Program-made: the position numbers and the translations under genes
Assembly: GCF_016775155.1 (NCBI RefSeq)
Contig: NZ_JAEUGD010000067.1
Location: forward strand, 393,021 to 457,020
From: Fulvivirga marina
GTDB lineage: Bacteria > Bacteroidota > Bacteroidia > Cytophagales > Cyclobacteriaceae
DNA: 64,000 bases
Reading direction: 5' to 3'
Notes under the pieces: model-generated
Database searches by the model: none
What the model was told of the DNA's origin: nothing
The model's input: only the letters and a program-made list of their open reading frames with translations
Part shown: piece after piece, positions 55,062-64,000 of the stretch
How the letters are laid out: the number at the start of each line of letters is the position of its first letter
Numbering within the stretch: the first letter of the stretch is position 1

Positions 55062-55799
55062 CTATTTTTTCACTACAAAGATCATTCTTTCAGAATGTTC
55101 CGGATCATATGCCTTAAAGTGATAATCCCCAAATATCTCCACCAACTGCAACCCGGCACGTTGAAAGTAACTTAAAAACTCCACTCGCCTTATAGCCTTT
55201 ACCTTTTCCTGATAATGATACTCATGCCCATTGTCCTCAAACCTGATGTCCTTAAGTATGTAACCATCTTCACTAAATTGTTTGGCTATTTGAAAAGTAA
55301 TACCCTCAATTTGCTTTTCTTCTGAAGGCACAAGGTTATGCACCACCTTATATGGATTCAAAAAATCAATGAGTAGCTTTCCCCCTGGCTTAAGCGCATC
55401 GGCAGCCACCTGGACAGCCTGGGCATTTTCCTCATCCGAATCAAAATAGCCAAAACTGGTAAACATATTTAAAACGAAATCAAACTCATTTTCAGCAAAG
55501 TCATGGCGCATGTCCTGGATGAAAAAATGCAGTTTGTTATTTTCAAACTGCTTCGCATGCTCAATGTTTTGAGCCGAAAGGTCTACTCCAACCACATCAA
55601 ACCCTTTGCGGTTAAGGTAAATGGAATGGCGCCCTTTACCACAGGCTAGATCCAAGAGCTTATGATCTTTAGAAATATGAAAGTACTCTACCAGGTTATC
55701 AATAAACTCACTGGCTTCTTCATGATCTCTGTGTTTGTATAGAATATGATAATACGGAGAATCAAACCACTGCCCAAACCACTCTTTTATTACTGTCAT
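55062..55799 (-). CDS. Class I SAM-dependent methyltransferase
   Basis: 245 residues. LLDLACGKGRHSIYLNRKGFDVVGVDLS gives motif I and the acidic loop, FDFVLNMFTSFGYF motif II, and GGKLLIDFLNPY motif III. The start WFGQWFDSPYYHILYKHRDHEEA is common to a conserved but uncharacterised group of cytosolic methyltransferases. It overlaps apbE by one base, so both are probably co-transcribed. Substrate unknown. Confidence 0.88.
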   Translation of the reverse strand: MTVIKEWFGQWFDSPYYHILYKHRDHEEASEFIDNLVEYFHISKDHKLLDLACGKGRHSIYLNRKGFDVVGVDLSAQNIEHAKQFENNKLHFFIQDMRHDFAENEFDFVLNMFTSFGYFDSDEENAQAVQVAADALKPGGKLLIDFLNPYKVVHNLVPSEEKQIEGITFQIAKQFSEDGYILKDIRFEDNGHEYHYQEKVKAIRRVEFLSYFQRAGLQLVEIFGDYHFKAYDPEHSERMIFVVKK

Positions 55800-56830
55800 T
55801 ATTCTATTTCTTTTATGTAAGGCTTAATACCTTCAGTAGCATATACCTTCTTATTACCTGAAGCATCACTATATACAAGGTATCCATCAAGTTCGGAGTT
55901 TGCCTCCAATATCTCAATTGCTTTTTCATGACCAAGTACCATAAACGCTGTTGCCAAAGCATCAGCAGTCATACAATCATTAGCAAAAACAGAAGCGCTT
56001 AATAGGGGGTGCCTGATTGGAAACCCGGTAAAGGGGCTAATGGTATGAGAATATTTAACTCCATCAACCACATAGTAATTAAAATAATTACCTGAAGTTG
56101 CCATTGCTTTGTTCTCTACACTTGCTGTTGCTATATAAAACTGATTGATCTGGTCAGAGTCAGGATCAAGAATTCCTATATTCCACAGCTTGCCAGTCTT
56201 CAGGTTCTTGCCCTTAGCAAACACCTCTCCACCAATCTCCACAAGCATGTTTTCTATTCCCTGTGCTTCAAGATAGTTGGCCACAATATCTACACCATAC
56301 CCTTTAGCAGCCGCGCTAAAATCCAACTGCACGCGCGGATCAGCCTTTAATACCTCAGCATTATCAAATTTAATTTTATCAAAACCAACAAATTGCATCA
56401 GAGAGTCTATATAGGCACTGTCATATTCTACTTTTTTCTCAGGCCCAAAACCCCAGGCATTGACTAATGGCATTACAGTAGGATCGTAGGCCCCTTCAGT
56501 AAGGTCATATATAGATCTACTGCTAGCTAATACAGGCTCAAAATAAGGGCCATCAAATTTAAAGGAGGAATCTCTGTTGAACCGTGATATTTCAGACTCG
56601 GGGATGTAAGTACTTAAGTCTTTATTAAAGTCTTTCAATAGCGAGTCTATCTGTCGGCTAAAATCTCTTTTCTGCTCATCAAAATATGTAACATTATATG
56701 TTATCGGCCCCATAGTTTTTCCAGAAAATTTGGCCATCGGCACTACTTGGGATTGACGATATTTCCAAACCAGAAAAACTGCCAGTAACAACACAACCGA
56801 ATAAATAATATTTTTATATCGCAGGCTCAT
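55799..56830 (-). CDS. apbE: FAD:protein FMN transferase (ApbE)
   Basis: 343 residues. An N-terminal membrane anchor (about 7-25, IIYSVVLLLAVFLVW) without a lipobox cysteine, then the ApbE domain: MGPITYNVTYF, GAYDPTVMPLVNAWGFGP, DFSAAAKGYGVD, LVEIGGEV, HTISPFTGFP and DCMTADALATAFMVLG with the metal-binding Asp/Thr. It attaches FMN to threonine residues of target proteins such as the Na+-NQR subunits, acting outside the inner membrane. No Nqr genes are in the window. Confidence 0.93.
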   Translation of the reverse strand: MSLRYKNIIYSVVLLLAVFLVWKYRQSQVVPMAKFSGKTMGPITYNVTYFDEQKRDFSRQIDSLLKDFNKDLSTYIPESEISRFNRDSSFKFDGPYFEPVLASSRSIYDLTEGAYDPTVMPLVNAWGFGPEKKVEYDSAYIDSLMQFVGFDKIKFDNAEVLKADPRVQLDFSAAAKGYGVDIVANYLEAQGIENMLVEIGGEVFAKGKNLKTGKLWNIGILDPDSDQINQFYIATASVENKAMATSGNYFNYYVVDGVKYSHTISPFTGFPIRHPLLSASVFANDCMTADALATAFMVLGHEKAIEILEANSELDGYLVYSDASGNKKVYATEGIKPYIKEIE

Positions 56831-56947
56831 GGGTTTAAAATTTGGCGCTAAATTAATGAAATTGCCTAGGGTATGCTTACTTTAGAGCATTAATTGCGGA
56901 TAATTTCTAAATTCAACAAGTCGTTTTGACTTATATGGAAGTAATAT

Positions 56948-57976
56948 ATGCGAGAAGATTATTTAAGCGGAGATGGAAATAGTTTAAGCCATGCTGAAAA
57001 AGAGATTGAGAAAGCATTGAGACCTCTGAGTTTTAGTGACTTTACCGGCCAGGGCAAAGTAGTAGAGAACATTAAAATATTTGTAAGGGCAGCACAAAAA
57101 AGAGGGGAGTCTCTCGATCATGTTTTGCTACACGGACCTCCCGGACTGGGAAAAACTACACTCTCACATATTATAGCCAATGAGCTGGAGACAAATATAA
57201 AAATCACTTCCGGCCCAATTTTAGACAAGCCTAGTGACTTGGCGGGCTTGCTCACCAATCTGGAAGATCATGATGTACTATTTATAGATGAGATCCACCG
57301 GCTGAATCCAATTGTAGAAGAATATCTCTACTCTGCCATGGAGGATTTCAAGATAGATATAATGCTGGATTCAGGCCCCAGTGCCCGTACGGTGCAAATT
57401 TCACTAGCTCCATTTACACTAATAGGAGCTACTACGCGTGCCGGATTACTTACAAGCCCTCTCAGGGCACGTTTCGGCATCAATGCAAGGCTTGAATATT
57501 ATGATGCCGAATTACTAGCAACCATTGTTCAGCGTTCGTGCGATATATTGAAATCCCCTATTACTGAAGAGGCTGCCTACGAAATAGCACGAAGAAGCCG
57601 CGGTACCCCAAGGATTGCCAATAACCTACTAAGAAGGACCCGTGACTTTGCTGAGATTAAAGGAGATGGCACTATTACTATGGAAATTGCCCAGATGGCA
57701 TTAAAGGCTCTTGATGTTGATGAACATGGTTTGGATGAAATGGACAACCGTATCTTGTCCACAATCATTGAGAAATTCAAAGGTGGACCTGTAGGCCTGT
57801 CAACTATTGCTACAGCCTGTGGCGATGAAGCTGAGACCATTGAAGAGGTATATGAGCCTTTTCTGATACAGGAAGGCTATATTAAGAGAACCTCAAGAGG
57901 ACGGGAAGCAACCGAGCTTGCATATAAGCACCTAAAAATAGTGCCTCCAGGCAAAGCCAGAGGCCTTTTTGATTGA
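56948..57976 (+). CDS. ruvB: Holliday junction branch-migration helicase RuvB
   Basis: 342 residues. AAA+ ATPase: [10 protein letters not shown] (Walker A), LFIDEIHRL (Walker B), [18 protein letters not shown] (sensor and RuvB-specific hairpin) and the C-terminal winged helix [17 protein letters not shown]. Together with RuvA, it drives branch migration. Divergent from apbE; followed at 101 bases by queG with no clear terminator between. Confidence 0.98.
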   Translation: MREDYLSGDGNSLSHAEKEIEKALRPLSFSDFTGQGKVVENIKIFVRAAQKRGESLDHVLLHGPPGLGKTTLSHIIANELETNIKITSGPILDKPSDLAGLLTNLEDHDVLFIDEIHRLNPIVEEYLYSAMEDFKIDIMLDSGPSARTVQISLAPFTLIGATTRAGLLTSPLRARFGINARLEYYDAELLATIVQRSCDILKSPITEEAAYEIARRSRGTPRIANNLLRRTRDFAEIKGDGTITMEIAQMALKALDVDEHGLDEMDNRILSTIIEKFKGGPVGLSTIATACGDEAETIEEVYEPFLIQEGYIKRTSRGREATELAYKHLKIVPPGKARGLFD

Positions 57977-58076
57977 TGCAACTTCGCTTTCAGCCAAATT
58001 TAACTTTCCCGGAACGGTACAAGGCAGCACTTTATTATAGCTGCCTGTCGGATGTTCCCTTTTTAGTCGAAAGACC

Positions 58077-59009
58077 ATGAACCGCTCAAAACATACTGCT
58101 TTCATAAAAAATAAAGCACAAGAACTGGGCTTTATGTATTGTGGTATTGCCCGAGCAGAGTTTCTGGCAGATGAAGCCCCACGTCTTGAAAAATGGCTCA
58201 ACCAGGGCATGCATGGGAAAATGGGCTATATGGAAAATCATTTTGAAAAACGACTGGACCCAACTAAACTGGTACCCGGTGCTAAGTCAGTTATTACACT
58301 GCTTTACAATTACTACCCGCAGCATGACCTCGCTCAAAATGATACTTATAAAATTGCCAAATATGCCTATGGCAAGGACTATCATTTTATAATCAAGGAC
58401 AAGCTCAAAGCTTTTATGACTGATATCCATGAGGAGATTGGCGAGGTTGATGGTCGTGTATTTGTGGACTCCGCCCCGGTAATGGAGCGAACCTGGGCTC
58501 AGCGGGCAGGTGCCGGATGGATCGGAAAAAACAGCCTTTTGCTTAATAAACAAAGTGGCAGCTTTTTCTTTCTGGCAGAACTTATCCTAGACCTTGAGTT
58601 GGACTATGATGGTCCGGTTAAAGACTATTGCGGTACCTGTACCGCCTGTATGGACAATTGCCCCACTGATGCTATTCCCGAACCCTATGTAGTAGACGGA
58701 AGCCGTTGCATCTCGTACTTGACCATCGAGCTAAAGGAATCTATTCCTGACGAGTTCAGAGGTAAATTCAAAAACTGGGCCTTTGGCTGTGACATCTGCC
58801 AGGATGTATGTCCCTGGAATCGGTTTTCCAAGCCTCACCAAGAACCGGCGTTTGAACCGCACGAGCAATTGAAGTCTATGAACAAGGCAGACTGGGAAGA
58901 ACTAACTCATGAAGTTTTTAATGAAATATTTAGAAAGTCCGCAGTGAAAAGAACAAAGTTTGAAGGACTAAAAAGAAATATTTCATTTGCCAAAAACACG
59001 CACCTTTGA
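58077..59009 (+). CDS. queG: Epoxyqueuosine reductase
   Basis: 310 residues. Cobalamin- and Fe-S-dependent enzyme for the last step of queuosine synthesis in tRNA. N-terminal cobalamin-binding reductive domain with [23 protein letters not shown] and [16 protein letters not shown]; two 4Fe-4S clusters in [16 protein letters not shown] and [13 protein letters not shown]. It lacks the C-terminal HEAT-like extension seen in longer orthologues. An inverted repeat AGGCAGC/GCTGCCT (58022-58028, 58040-58046) lies before the start; no preQ1-type element is visible. Confidence 0.96.
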   Translation: MNRSKHTAFIKNKAQELGFMYCGIARAEFLADEAPRLEKWLNQGMHGKMGYMENHFEKRLDPTKLVPGAKSVITLLYNYYPQHDLAQNDTYKIAKYAYGKDYHFIIKDKLKAFMTDIHEEIGEVDGRVFVDSAPVMERTWAQRAGAGWIGKNSLLLNKQSGSFFFLAELILDLELDYDGPVKDYCGTCTACMDNCPTDAIPEPYVVDGSRCISYLTIELKESIPDEFRGKFKNWAFGCDICQDVCPWNRFSKPHQEPAFEPHEQLKSMNKADWEELTHEVFNEIFRKSAVKRTKFEGLKRNISFAKNTHL

Positions 59010-59050
59010 CCTTGCTGCTATTAGATCTATGAAGCTTAATCTCACGAAAT

Positions 59051-59075
59051 AAAAAACCCCAGCAGGGCCGGGGTT
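59051..59075 (-). terminator. Rho-independent terminator of the 61-residue gene
   Basis: Stem AACCCC / GGGGTT with a GC-rich loop; the minus-strand product ends in TTTTTTA. Twenty-eight bases after the stop at 59104. Confidence 0.82.
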
Positions 59076-59103
59076 CAAATCGGGGTATATTAAGTGTTTA
59101 AAT

Positions 59104-59289
59104 TTAAACTGTTACGAAACACCTTTGTAAGACTGTTTCATGCTTATCAGTAAACTGTGCGTAACACCAGTTCTTTAGTTCCCGAACCTCATCGGCCACT
59201 AATGTTCTAATAGCCTTTTTTAGCTCTTTTTCAAACAGCCTTGGATCAAAACTCACCTTGCTGAGGATGGTCTTTACGTATTCTAACAT
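59104..59289 (-). CDS. Small protein of unknown function (61 aa)
   Basis: 61 residues, MLEYVKTILSKVSFDPRLFE then a basic/acidic helical body with KAIRTLVADEVRELKNWCYAQF. It has one gene-like start with an upstream gap of 139 bases shared with batD and its own terminator, which supports a real gene. Probably all-alpha and cytosolic. I recognise no domain and assign no function. Confidence 0.65.
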   Translation of the reverse strand: MLEYVKTILSKVSFDPRLFEKELKKAIRTLVADEVRELKNWCYAQFTDKHETVLQRCFVTV

Positions 59290-59385
59290 AAGCTATTTTA
59301 ATTTTTAAAAGTTCGTGTAAAACAAGTTTATCACATTCTACAACCATTAATATACAAATTAGTTACGGCTTTTAAAAGATTGCCA

Positions 59386-59393
59386 TAAATTTG
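59386..59393 (+). promoter_or_regulatory. Candidate -7 element before the BatD-like gene
   Basis: TAAATTTG matches TAnnTTTG 35 bases before the ATG at 59429. The -33 position reads TTAC rather than TTTG. Confidence 0.35.
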
Positions 59394-59428
59394 TACGTTA
59401 GAAAAGTAATAAGGTTCAACAAATTACT

Positions 59429-61582
59429 ATGGATTTGATATACAGAAGCTTACGATTTTCTCTGTTGATTCTGGTCTCGGTTTTTGCTGGCCAAACACTT
59501 CAGGCACAGGAAATCAGTATCTCTTTAGGGCCAGATGAAATTGGTGAAAACCAAGCCTGGACCATTACCATCACAGCTTCCAATGAGCGATTAAAAAGCT
59601 ATGGGGACTTCCCTGAAATTGAAGGGTTCCGCATGCGTGGCACCTCCTCATCTTCTAGTACACAGATCATCAACGGACAGATCTCTTCATCGCAAAGCGT
59701 AACGATGACCTATGTCCCAACTAGCCAGGGCACCTTTACGATTGATCCTTTTCAGATTAAGATCAATGATAAAATGTACAGTTCCCCTGGCAAAATGGTT
59801 AAGGTTGGGGCTCCGGTAGAAAGACAACAAAGAAATGATCCCTTCAGAAGCTTTTTTGATCACGACCCCGCTGACAGCTTTTTTGGCAGAGACAAAAAAA
59901 CCGAGTTTATCGACATCAAGGAGGATGCTTTTTTAGCGCTTACTACAGATAAGGAAACCGCGTATGTAGGTGAAGGTATTACCACTACACTTTCATTTTA
60001 TGTTGCTGATAACAATCGTGCCCCCCTACAATTTCACGATCTCGGCAAACAACTCTCCAACGTACTTAAAAAAGTTCGCCCTGAAAATGCCTGGGAAGAG
60101 AACTTTAACATAGAAAACATCAATGGGGAACCTATCTCTATTAGAGGTAAACGCTACACGCAGTATAAAATTTATCAGGGAGTATTCTACCCCTTAAATG
60201 CAGAGGACATCAAATTTCCTTCTGTAGGGCTGGAAATGATCAAATATAAAGTGGCTAAAAACCCTTCATTTTTTGGTCAGAATCGCAAAGAGGATTTTAA
60301 AACGTTTTATAGCAAACCTAAAACCGTAAGAGTAAAAGAGCTACCTCCTCACCCTCTGCGAGAACAGGTTGCGGTGGGAGATTACCTCCTGGATGAAAGG
60401 ATCAGCTCTAATGAACTGGAAACTGGACAGAGTTTTTCTTACCAATTCAACATCTACGGAGAGGGTAACATTTCTGCCATCACCGAACCTATGGTTGATG
60501 GTGAAGAAAATTTTGACTTTTATGATCCTAACATTAGCCAAAACATCAATAGACGTAATAATCATGTTACCGGCTCAAAATCTTTCAGCTATTTTGGAAT
60601 ACCAAAAGAACCTGGACAGTACAATTTAAAGGACTATTTCAAATGGATATTTTTTAACCCTAAAACTCAAAAGTATGATACGCTGATGTCATCTCAAGTG
60701 GTAGAAGTTACCGGTGAAAGCAAAAAGAACGAGTCTATTCAATCCAATGACCTGGGTTCTTTTTATGACAGGTTAAATGCAGAAAATAATGACCTGAAAA
60801 GCACCGACAGCTTTGAGTGGATAAAGATATTTACCAACATCTTTATATTGGGCCTGCTGGGTTTCTCTACGGTCATATTCGTAGGAGACGAAATCAAAAA
60901 TACATTTAAACAAGGTGTTTCCAGCCCAAAAGAATTAAAGAAAAGCCTATCCCCAAGCTCACTATTTTCCAACAGCCTGTTTCTTTCTGTTGTTATTGGT
61001 CTGGCACTAACAGCACTGTTTATTGGTTTGGAGTTTTTACCTGATGGAATTCTTCCAGGTATATTAAGTGTACTGATATATTTAGTAGGTATTCCTGTTA
61101 TAATTTTCAGACTCACCGTTATGATGCACAAAAAGGAAGGTAGAGTAACGGCTTCAGCTATTTATGTAAGGAGTTTTATTATTATCGCTACGATGTTTGT
61201 TGTAACAAGCTCGATGTCAGCATTGTCAGAATCATATCTTCGAAACGCAGAAGACCCAATAATGTTAAGAGGTAATCTTTTGGCTTTTACTCTGTTAATG
61301 GCCTGTGCTCATTTATTTGTGTTCATCAATTCTTTGCCTTACTTTTTCTACAAAAACAATATACCTGTTTGGAAAGCATTCATTCCTTTTAGGAATACTC
61401 AAATCATGGGGGAAATCGCTTCGTACCATTTTGCCTGGTACAGGTTTTTTATTCCCTGGCCTCCTTTCAAACTCATGCGGAAAATTGCCGAATTTCAGGG
61501 CAGAAGTACTATCAATGCTTATGCTAATGCAATATTCCCATATCTCTTCTTTCCATTTCTATTATATGATAGAAAAGACTAA
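59429..61582 (+). CDS. BatD-like protein with additional C-terminal membrane domain
   Basis: 717 residues. Signal peptide (about 1-27, ending LQAQ), then the BatD (oxygen-tolerance) beta-rich periplasmic part: ISISLGPDEIGENQAWTITI, MTYVPTSQGTFTIDPF, AYVGEGITTTLSFYV and KEPGQYNLKDYFKW. A helix near 470 normally ends BatD; here there are about 230 further residues with several helices and a final AWYRFFIPWPPFKLMRKIAEFQGR segment. No batA/B/C genes are adjacent, which is atypical. It probably recognises other membrane proteins in envelope stress, but that is inference. Confidence 0.75.
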   Translation: MDLIYRSLRFSLLILVSVFAGQTLQAQEISISLGPDEIGENQAWTITITASNERLKSYGDFPEIEGFRMRGTSSSSSTQIINGQISSSQSVTMTYVPTSQGTFTIDPFQIKINDKMYSSPGKMVKVGAPVERQQRNDPFRSFFDHDPADSFFGRDKKTEFIDIKEDAFLALTTDKETAYVGEGITTTLSFYVADNNRAPLQFHDLGKQLSNVLKKVRPENAWEENFNIENINGEPISIRGKRYTQYKIYQGVFYPLNAEDIKFPSVGLEMIKYKVAKNPSFFGQNRKEDFKTFYSKPKTVRVKELPPHPLREQVAVGDYLLDERISSNELETGQSFSYQFNIYGEGNISAITEPMVDGEENFDFYDPNISQNINRRNNHVTGSKSFSYFGIPKEPGQYNLKDYFKWIFFNPKTQKYDTLMSSQVVEVTGESKKNESIQSNDLGSFYDRLNAENNDLKSTDSFEWIKIFTNIFILGLLGFSTVIFVGDEIKNTFKQGVSSPKELKKSLSPSSLFSNSLFLSVVIGLALTALFIGLEFLPDGILPGILSVLIYLVGIPVIIFRLTVMMHKKEGRVTASAIYVRSFIIIATMFVVTSSMSALSESYLRNAEDPIMLRGNLLAFTLLMACAHLFVFINSLPYFFYKNNIPVWKAFIPFRNTQIMGEIASYHFAWYRFFIPWPPFKLMRKIAEFQGRSTINAYANAIFPYLFFPFLLYDRKD

Positions 61583-61623
61583 TATTGAACATAATAAAGT
61601 TAGCTAATACTAAATTTTGAAAA

Positions 61624-62703
61624 TTGGGAAACTCTTACGGCACCTTATTTAAAATATCCACTTTCGGGGAGTCGCACGGCAAGGCACTCGGGGTCATCAT
61701 TGATGGCTGCCCTGCAGGACTGGATATCAATGAAGACTTCATTCAGCAGGAACTAAACAGAAGGAAACCCGGACAATCAAAAATCACTACTCAGAGGAAA
61801 GAAGATGATACTTTTGAAATTCTTTCAGGGGTTTTTGAAGGCAAATCTACCGGTACGCCAATCTGCATTGTTATTCATAACAAGGATGCAAAAAGTAAGG
61901 ACTATTCTCATATTGCTGACAGGTACAGACCATCTCATGCAGATTATACTTATGATGTAAAGTACGGAATCAGAGACTACCGTGGCGGAGGCAGAAGTAG
62001 TGCCAGAGAAACGGCTGCTCGTGTAGCTGCCGGAGCAGTGGCCAAGATTATGCTGGAAAAGCAAGGAATCAAAATCTCTGCTTATGTATCACAGGTTGGA
62101 GATATCAAATGCCCGGATTATCCGTCACTCGACCTAAGCCAGACTGAAAACAATATTGTCCGCTGCCCACATTCAGAAACCGCCGACAAAATGATTGCCT
62201 TGATCGACGAGATCAGAAAAAGTCAGGATACTATAGGTGGCACTGTTACGTGCATCATTGAAAATACTCCAGCAGGGCTTGGGGAACCGGTCTTTGACCG
62301 ACTGCACGCTGAGTTGGGCAAAGCCATGCTGAGCATCAATGCTGTAAAAGGTTTTGAATACGGCAGTGGGTTTGAAGGTGTTAAAATGCGAGGTTCCGAG
62401 CATAACGACGCCTTTTACAAAGAAGGTGATAAGACAAAAACGAGAACTAACTATTCTGGAGGTATACAAGGTGGTATTTCCAACGGAGAAGATATATATT
62501 TTAATGTAGCGTTCAAGCCTGTGGCAACGATCATGCAAGATCAGGAAAGTATTAACGCTCAGGGCGAAACTGTAACTGTCAGCGGTAAAGGCAGGCATGA
62601 CCCTTGTGTGGTACCCAGAGCAGTGCCCATTGTAGAGGCTATGGCCGCTCTGGTTATCGCTGATTTTTATTTGATCAACCAAACAGCTAAATTGCGCGAC
62701 TAA
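61624..62703 (+). CDS. aroC: Chorismate synthase
   Basis: 359 residues with a TTG start at 61624; the product then begins [18 protein letters not shown], the universal chorismate synthase start with a conserved His. Other signatures are [34 protein letters not shown], and a C-terminal [21 protein letters not shown]. It forms chorismate from EPSP using reduced FMN. TTG is the only start that keeps the universal motif, 41 bases after the BatD-like gene. Confidence 0.96.
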   Translation: MGNSYGTLFKISTFGESHGKALGVIIDGCPAGLDINEDFIQQELNRRKPGQSKITTQRKEDDTFEILSGVFEGKSTGTPICIVIHNKDAKSKDYSHIADRYRPSHADYTYDVKYGIRDYRGGGRSSARETAARVAAGAVAKIMLEKQGIKISAYVSQVGDIKCPDYPSLDLSQTENNIVRCPHSETADKMIALIDEIRKSQDTIGGTVTCIIENTPAGLGEPVFDRLHAELGKAMLSINAVKGFEYGSGFEGVKMRGSEHNDAFYKEGDKTKTRTNYSGGIQGGISNGEDIYFNVAFKPVATIMQDQESINAQGETVTVSGKGRHDPCVVPRAVPIVEAMAALVIADFYLINQTAKLRD

Positions 62704-62718
62704 TTTTTAGCGACTTTT

Positions 62719-64000
62719 ATGAAGAATTTACCCCTACACGTAAAAATTATCTTTGGCTTGATTGCCGGGATCATTTGGGCTTTCATCTCCAGTTATCTTG
62801 GCTGGAATGAATTCACCATTGATTATATCGATCCTCTGGGCCAAATATTTATTAAACTCCTTAAATTCATCGCCGTACCCCTGGTATTGTTTTCAATTAT
62901 TGGTGGTGTATCCAGCTTAAGTGACATGTCAAAGCTTGGACGCCTGGGAGCCAAAACACTTAGTTTATACCTGTTGACCACAGTCACTGCTGTTGGTCTT
63001 GGCCTTATACTGGTAAATCTGGTCAAACCAGGAACATTTACAGATGATGCGCAACGTGTAAAAAATAGAATATCTTACGAAAAGTGGGTTCAAGACACTC
63101 CTGGTGTACCCCAACCTAAAGATGGTAGACATTTCCTCACTGACCCTCAATACAGATCTATAGTAGAAGAGGTAACCAGTGCCAGCGAGCTTGCCGCCAT
63201 AGATAAGAAAAGTGCCAATGTAGAAGACAAAATGGCTGCTGCTGAAAAAACAAAAGATAGCAGCCCATTACAATTTCTTGTAGACATGGTTCCTGATAAC
63301 ATCATGAAATCCATTTCAGATAATGGATCTATGCTACAGGTTATATTCTTTGCGATATTTTTTGGTATAACTCTAGCCCTTTTACCTGCCAAAAAAGCGA
63401 GGCCTGTTGTTGATTTTGTCAATTCAGTTAATGATGCCTTCCTTAAAATGGTTGATCTCATCATGAAAATTGCTCCATATTTCGTTTTTGCCCTGCTGGC
63501 GGGTGTAATTGCTAAAATGGCTGACTCTCCAAAGGAGGTATTTGAAATATTTAAGGGACTTGGATCTTACTCTATTACTTTAGTCATAGGCCTGTTCTTT
63601 ATGGTATTTGTTTTCTACCCGATCATAGTAACATTGTTTGTTAAAAAATTGAGTTATAGAGAGTTCTTTAAGAATATTAGCCCTGCTCAATTTCTGGCAT
63701 TTTCGACCAGTTCAAGTGCCGCCACACTACCCGTAACTATGGAATGTATAGAAGAGAACATGGGAGTGTCTAAAAACATCAGCAGCTTTGTATTACCTAT
63801 TGGAGCTACTGTAAACATGGATGGCACCAGCCTTTATCAGGCAGTAGCAGTTATATTTATGGCACAGCTTCATATGGTTGATCTTTCTCTGGGCCAACAG
63901 CTAACTATTGTACTTACAGCTACATTAGCATCCATCGGCTCAGCTGCGGTACCTAGTGCCGGGCTTGTAATGATGATCATTGTGTTACAGTCCGTAGGCC
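62719..64000 (+). CDS. Dicarboxylate/amino acid:cation symporter (DAACS family), cut by window end
   Basis: The frame from the ATG at 62719 (MKNLPLHVKIIFGLIAGII) is open to the window end, 427 residues so far; the stop is not seen. DAACS signatures: FIKLLKFIAVPLVLFSII, STSSSAATLPVTM (hairpin 1), and GATVNMDGTSLYQAVAVIF (the NMDGT motif). Between the third and fourth helices there is a charged loop of about 80 residues (63035-63270), longer than in GltP. It imports glutamate, aspartate, or C4-dicarboxylates with Na+ or H+. The gene is 15 bases after aroC. Confidence 0.93.
   Translation, partial: MKNLPLHVKIIFGLIAGIIWAFISSYLGWNEFTIDYIDPLGQIFIKLLKFIAVPLVLFSIIGGVSSLSDMSKLGRLGAKTLSLYLLTTVTAVGLGLILVNLVKPGTFTDDAQRVKNRISYEKWVQDTPGVPQPKDGRHFLTDPQYRSIVEEVTSASELAAIDKKSANVEDKMAAAEKTKDSSPLQFLVDMVPDNIMKSISDNGSMLQVIFFAIFFGITLALLPAKKARPVVDFVNSVNDAFLKMVDLIMKIAPYFVFALLAGVIAKMADSPKEVFEIFKGLGSYSITLVIGLFFMVFVFYPIIVTLFVKKLSYREFFKNISPAQFLAFSTSSSAATLPVTMECIEENMGVSKNISSFVLPIGATVNMDGTSLYQAVAVIFMAQLHMVDLSLGQQLTIVLTATLASIGSAAVPSAGLVMMIIVLQSVG

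Noticed and set aside
57977..58076. Possible riboswitch before queG
   Set aside because: Only one inverted repeat (AGGCAGC/GCTGCCT) is visible. No preQ1-like pseudoknot sequence was found and the gene acts late in queuosine synthesis.
59066..59085. GGGGTTCAAATCGGGG resembles a tRNA T-arm
   Set aside because: The flanks do not pair as a 5-bp T stem, and no acceptor, D or anticodon arm can be found. It is the edge of the small gene's terminator.

Overview
The window reads as chromosomal DNA of a Bacteroidota bacterium, most likely order Cytophagales (Fulvivirga/Roseivirga/Marivirga-like; the genus is a guess). Reasons: AT-rich DNA, a SusC/SusD pair, TonB receptor plus tandem DUF4249 lipoproteins, CarboxypepD_reg-like domains, weak Shine-Dalgarno use, and promoters of the Bacteroidota form TTTG-N19-TAnnTTTG (a perfect one lies before rplU). 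There is no rRNA, tRNA, CRISPR array, prophage or insertion sequence that I can see.

Layout. 1-3.5 kb: end of sucA, then sucB (two lipoyl domains) and lpdA of the 2-oxoglutarate dehydrogenase complex, followed by a rhomboid protease. 4.2-15.3 kb (minus strand): an outer-membrane uptake block, SusC, SusD and a PKD-type lipoprotein, then a terminator, a second TonB receptor and two tandem DUF4249 lipoproteins. 15.5-16.1 kb: rplU-rpmA. 16.4-20.7 kb: a small winged-helix-like protein and class Ia ribonucleotide reductase nrdB-nrdA.

20.9-39.1 kb is a large surface-glycan locus in two converging operons. The plus operon has 12 mostly overlapping genes: Wzx flippase, three family-2 glycosyltransferases, two Wzy/WaaL-like proteins, a nucleotidyltransferase, two B12-binding radical SAM enzymes around a methyltransferase, an ABC half-transporter and a sulfotransferase. 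The minus operon encodes GT9, GT4, an amidohydrolase, GT2 and a YciI protein. The radical SAM pair, nucleotidyltransferase, amidohydrolase and sulfotransferase are not standard O-antigen genes and make this the best candidate for undescribed chemistry.

39.1-44.3 kb: thrA-thrB-thrC. The 5' leader encodes a short peptide with six Thr and two Ile codons in nine, followed by hairpins and a T run: a thr attenuator analogous to enterobacterial thrL, behind a Bacteroidota-type promoter. 44.3-47.4 kb: two small lipoproteins and a MuiA-like DUF4139 protein that carries a TonB-receptor-type N-terminal domain inserted in its middle. 47.5-54.1 kb: acetate/glyoxylate block, with a RamB/ScfR-like regulator divergent from aceB-aceA across a perfect 16-bp palindrome, then convergent acs. 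54.2-64 kb: ZIP transporter, methyltransferase, ApbE, ruvB, queG, a 61-aa protein, a BatD-like protein, aroC and the start of a dicarboxylate/amino-acid symporter cut by the window end.
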